Shown one piece after another: positions 28,310 through 29,327 of a stretch of DNA of 29,327 nt (positions are counted from its first letter, which is position 1; each line of letters opens with the position of its first letter). The DNA is from Chara braunii (Eukaryota; Streptophyta; Charophyceae; Charales; Characeae): positions 780,336-809,662 of the forward strand of contig BFEA01000461.1 in NCBI GenBank assembly GCA_003427395.1, given 5' to 3'. The notes beneath the pieces were generated by a model. It saw only the letters and a list, made by a program, of their open reading frames with translations. It was not told the DNA's origin and did not search any database. Made by a program: the position numbers and the translations under genes.

Positions 28310-29327
28310 CTAGTCTTTGACCTCAGCAGGAGGGGGATACCGGTGCTCACACCGCGACCCCAAGACCTCTATCCCTGTAAGGGAAAAAGTCTCAGCGCGA
28401 CTTTTTCCTCTTGTAAGGGGACGAGGGTTAAAAGACCAAGGCACCTACCACTTGGATCGGTGCGGAACGTCCGGAACTGACTTCGACAACGAGCTCTAGT
28501 CGGGAAGTTCAAGTTGCGCCTCGTGTTGAACGCCTAAACGTCAAAGGGTGAGAGAACCAAATGGGCGAGAGAACCATTCTTTTTCTAGTCTCCTTTGTTC
28601 TCCCCAACCACACGCCATGCCGTTGAGGGGCGGTACGGCCGCTTGGAATGGACCACGGCGGCTCGCGTTAAGTTGAGCAGCACTGTCCAGAGGGAGGAAT
28701 TGGGCGTGGTACCGGGTGGAAGCCACAACCACCACGGGGCATTGACATCGCCCCGCCGGAGCATTACAACCGCTTCGGGACTAATTGCGAGGTCTTCGTA
28801 ACTGCACTCGTAAACTAATTGAGAGCCCCAACTCTCTTGAAAAGAAAAGGCCGGATCCTGAAAATTACCACTCGGGAGGAACGATTCACGAGGAACGCTC
28901 GTATGGCTAGACGAGGCCCTGAAAGGCTTGGATTGGACCTGCCTGCCAGGCGTGAGGAGGAACCTCAGTATTGGTGTTCGCCACGTAAGAAAAGAAAGGT
29001 CGGACCGAGTAGGAGGATGAGGCGTCATTCGTTGGGGAGGAGCTGATCACTCTTCCTTTTGTGAAGCGGACGGGTTTGTGTCCTTGACTGCGGTTGGTGG
29101 GCCAAAGGTCTGCGTATCTCCGACTGAGAACCAGTCGCGCGATGGGGACGTCGCGTTTTGAGTGGGGGGAAGGTGTGCCATCTACCAAAGAAAAAGCGTG
29201 CAAAAGAGAAGGATACTATGAGCATAGGGATTAATAATTAACGTTGCATGAGCTTGAGAAAAGGTCTGACAAGATGTCCAGAAGAGAAGAATGAATGAGT
29301 AATTGACTTTGCGCATGCTTGAGAAGA
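28310..29327. other. Gene-free end of the window with one strong hairpin
   Basis: GGAAAAAGTC (28382-28391) pairs perfectly with GACTTTTTCC (28399-28408) around the 7-nt loop TCAGCGC. TCCCT-GTA-AGGGA lies directly upstream, and GTTCAA/TTGAAC pairs at 28508-28531. The minus-strand frame of 147 codons at 28585-29028 and the + frames here lack motifs. I call no gene. Confidence 0.45.

Overview
The window looks like a repeat-rich piece of eukaryotic nuclear DNA, most likely from the green-plant lineage (a charophyte such as Chara would fit, but I cannot prove the species). The reasons are a Ty3/Gypsy LTR-retrotransposon core, several kilobases of diverged satellite, long (CT)n tracts and no bacterial-style gene packing. 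It is a draft assembly. It still holds an un-trimmed Tn5/Nextera junction adapter (11427-11464), eight single N bases, and a 245-N gap (16003-16247) with the same 89 bp on both sides.

Layout. 1-4195 is satellite in three blocks (91-bp, 81-bp and 80-bp monomers); the 81-bp block has a trimeric higher-order repeat of about 242 bp. 4301-4555 is a polypyrimidine tract. 4556-7363 has no gene I can defend. 7372-11010 holds four diverged tandem copies of one unrecognised gene of about 250 codons, all on the + strand and all interrupted. 11564-18462 is the Ty3/Gypsy element: one open gag-protease frame (1085 codons), a well-phased U_UUU_UUA slip site, then a decayed pol in RT-RNase H-integrase order. 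18463-20330 is non-coding, with a CpG-rich part. 20340-25700 is a non-coding zone unusually rich in inverted repeats. It includes two arrays in which the unit recurs and the stem sequence changes while pairing is kept. 25896-26810 is one long decayed reading frame of unknown function. 26811-29327 holds short tandem repeats and more hairpins.

How it fits together. The four paralogues lie directly upstream of gag in the same direction, so they may be extra 5' genes carried by the retroelement or an older host gene cluster into which it inserted; the window does not decide this. Nearly every in-frame stop I located in decayed genes is TGA (12 of 14). In the four-copy family, five of the six TGA codons fall on alignment columns where another copy has TGG tryptophan.

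The most interesting signals are the four-copy gene family with its TGA/Trp pattern, the covarying stem-loop arrays at 20.3-20.9 and 22.6-23.3 kb, and the gag-pro/pol frameshift signal. All alignments were done by eye.
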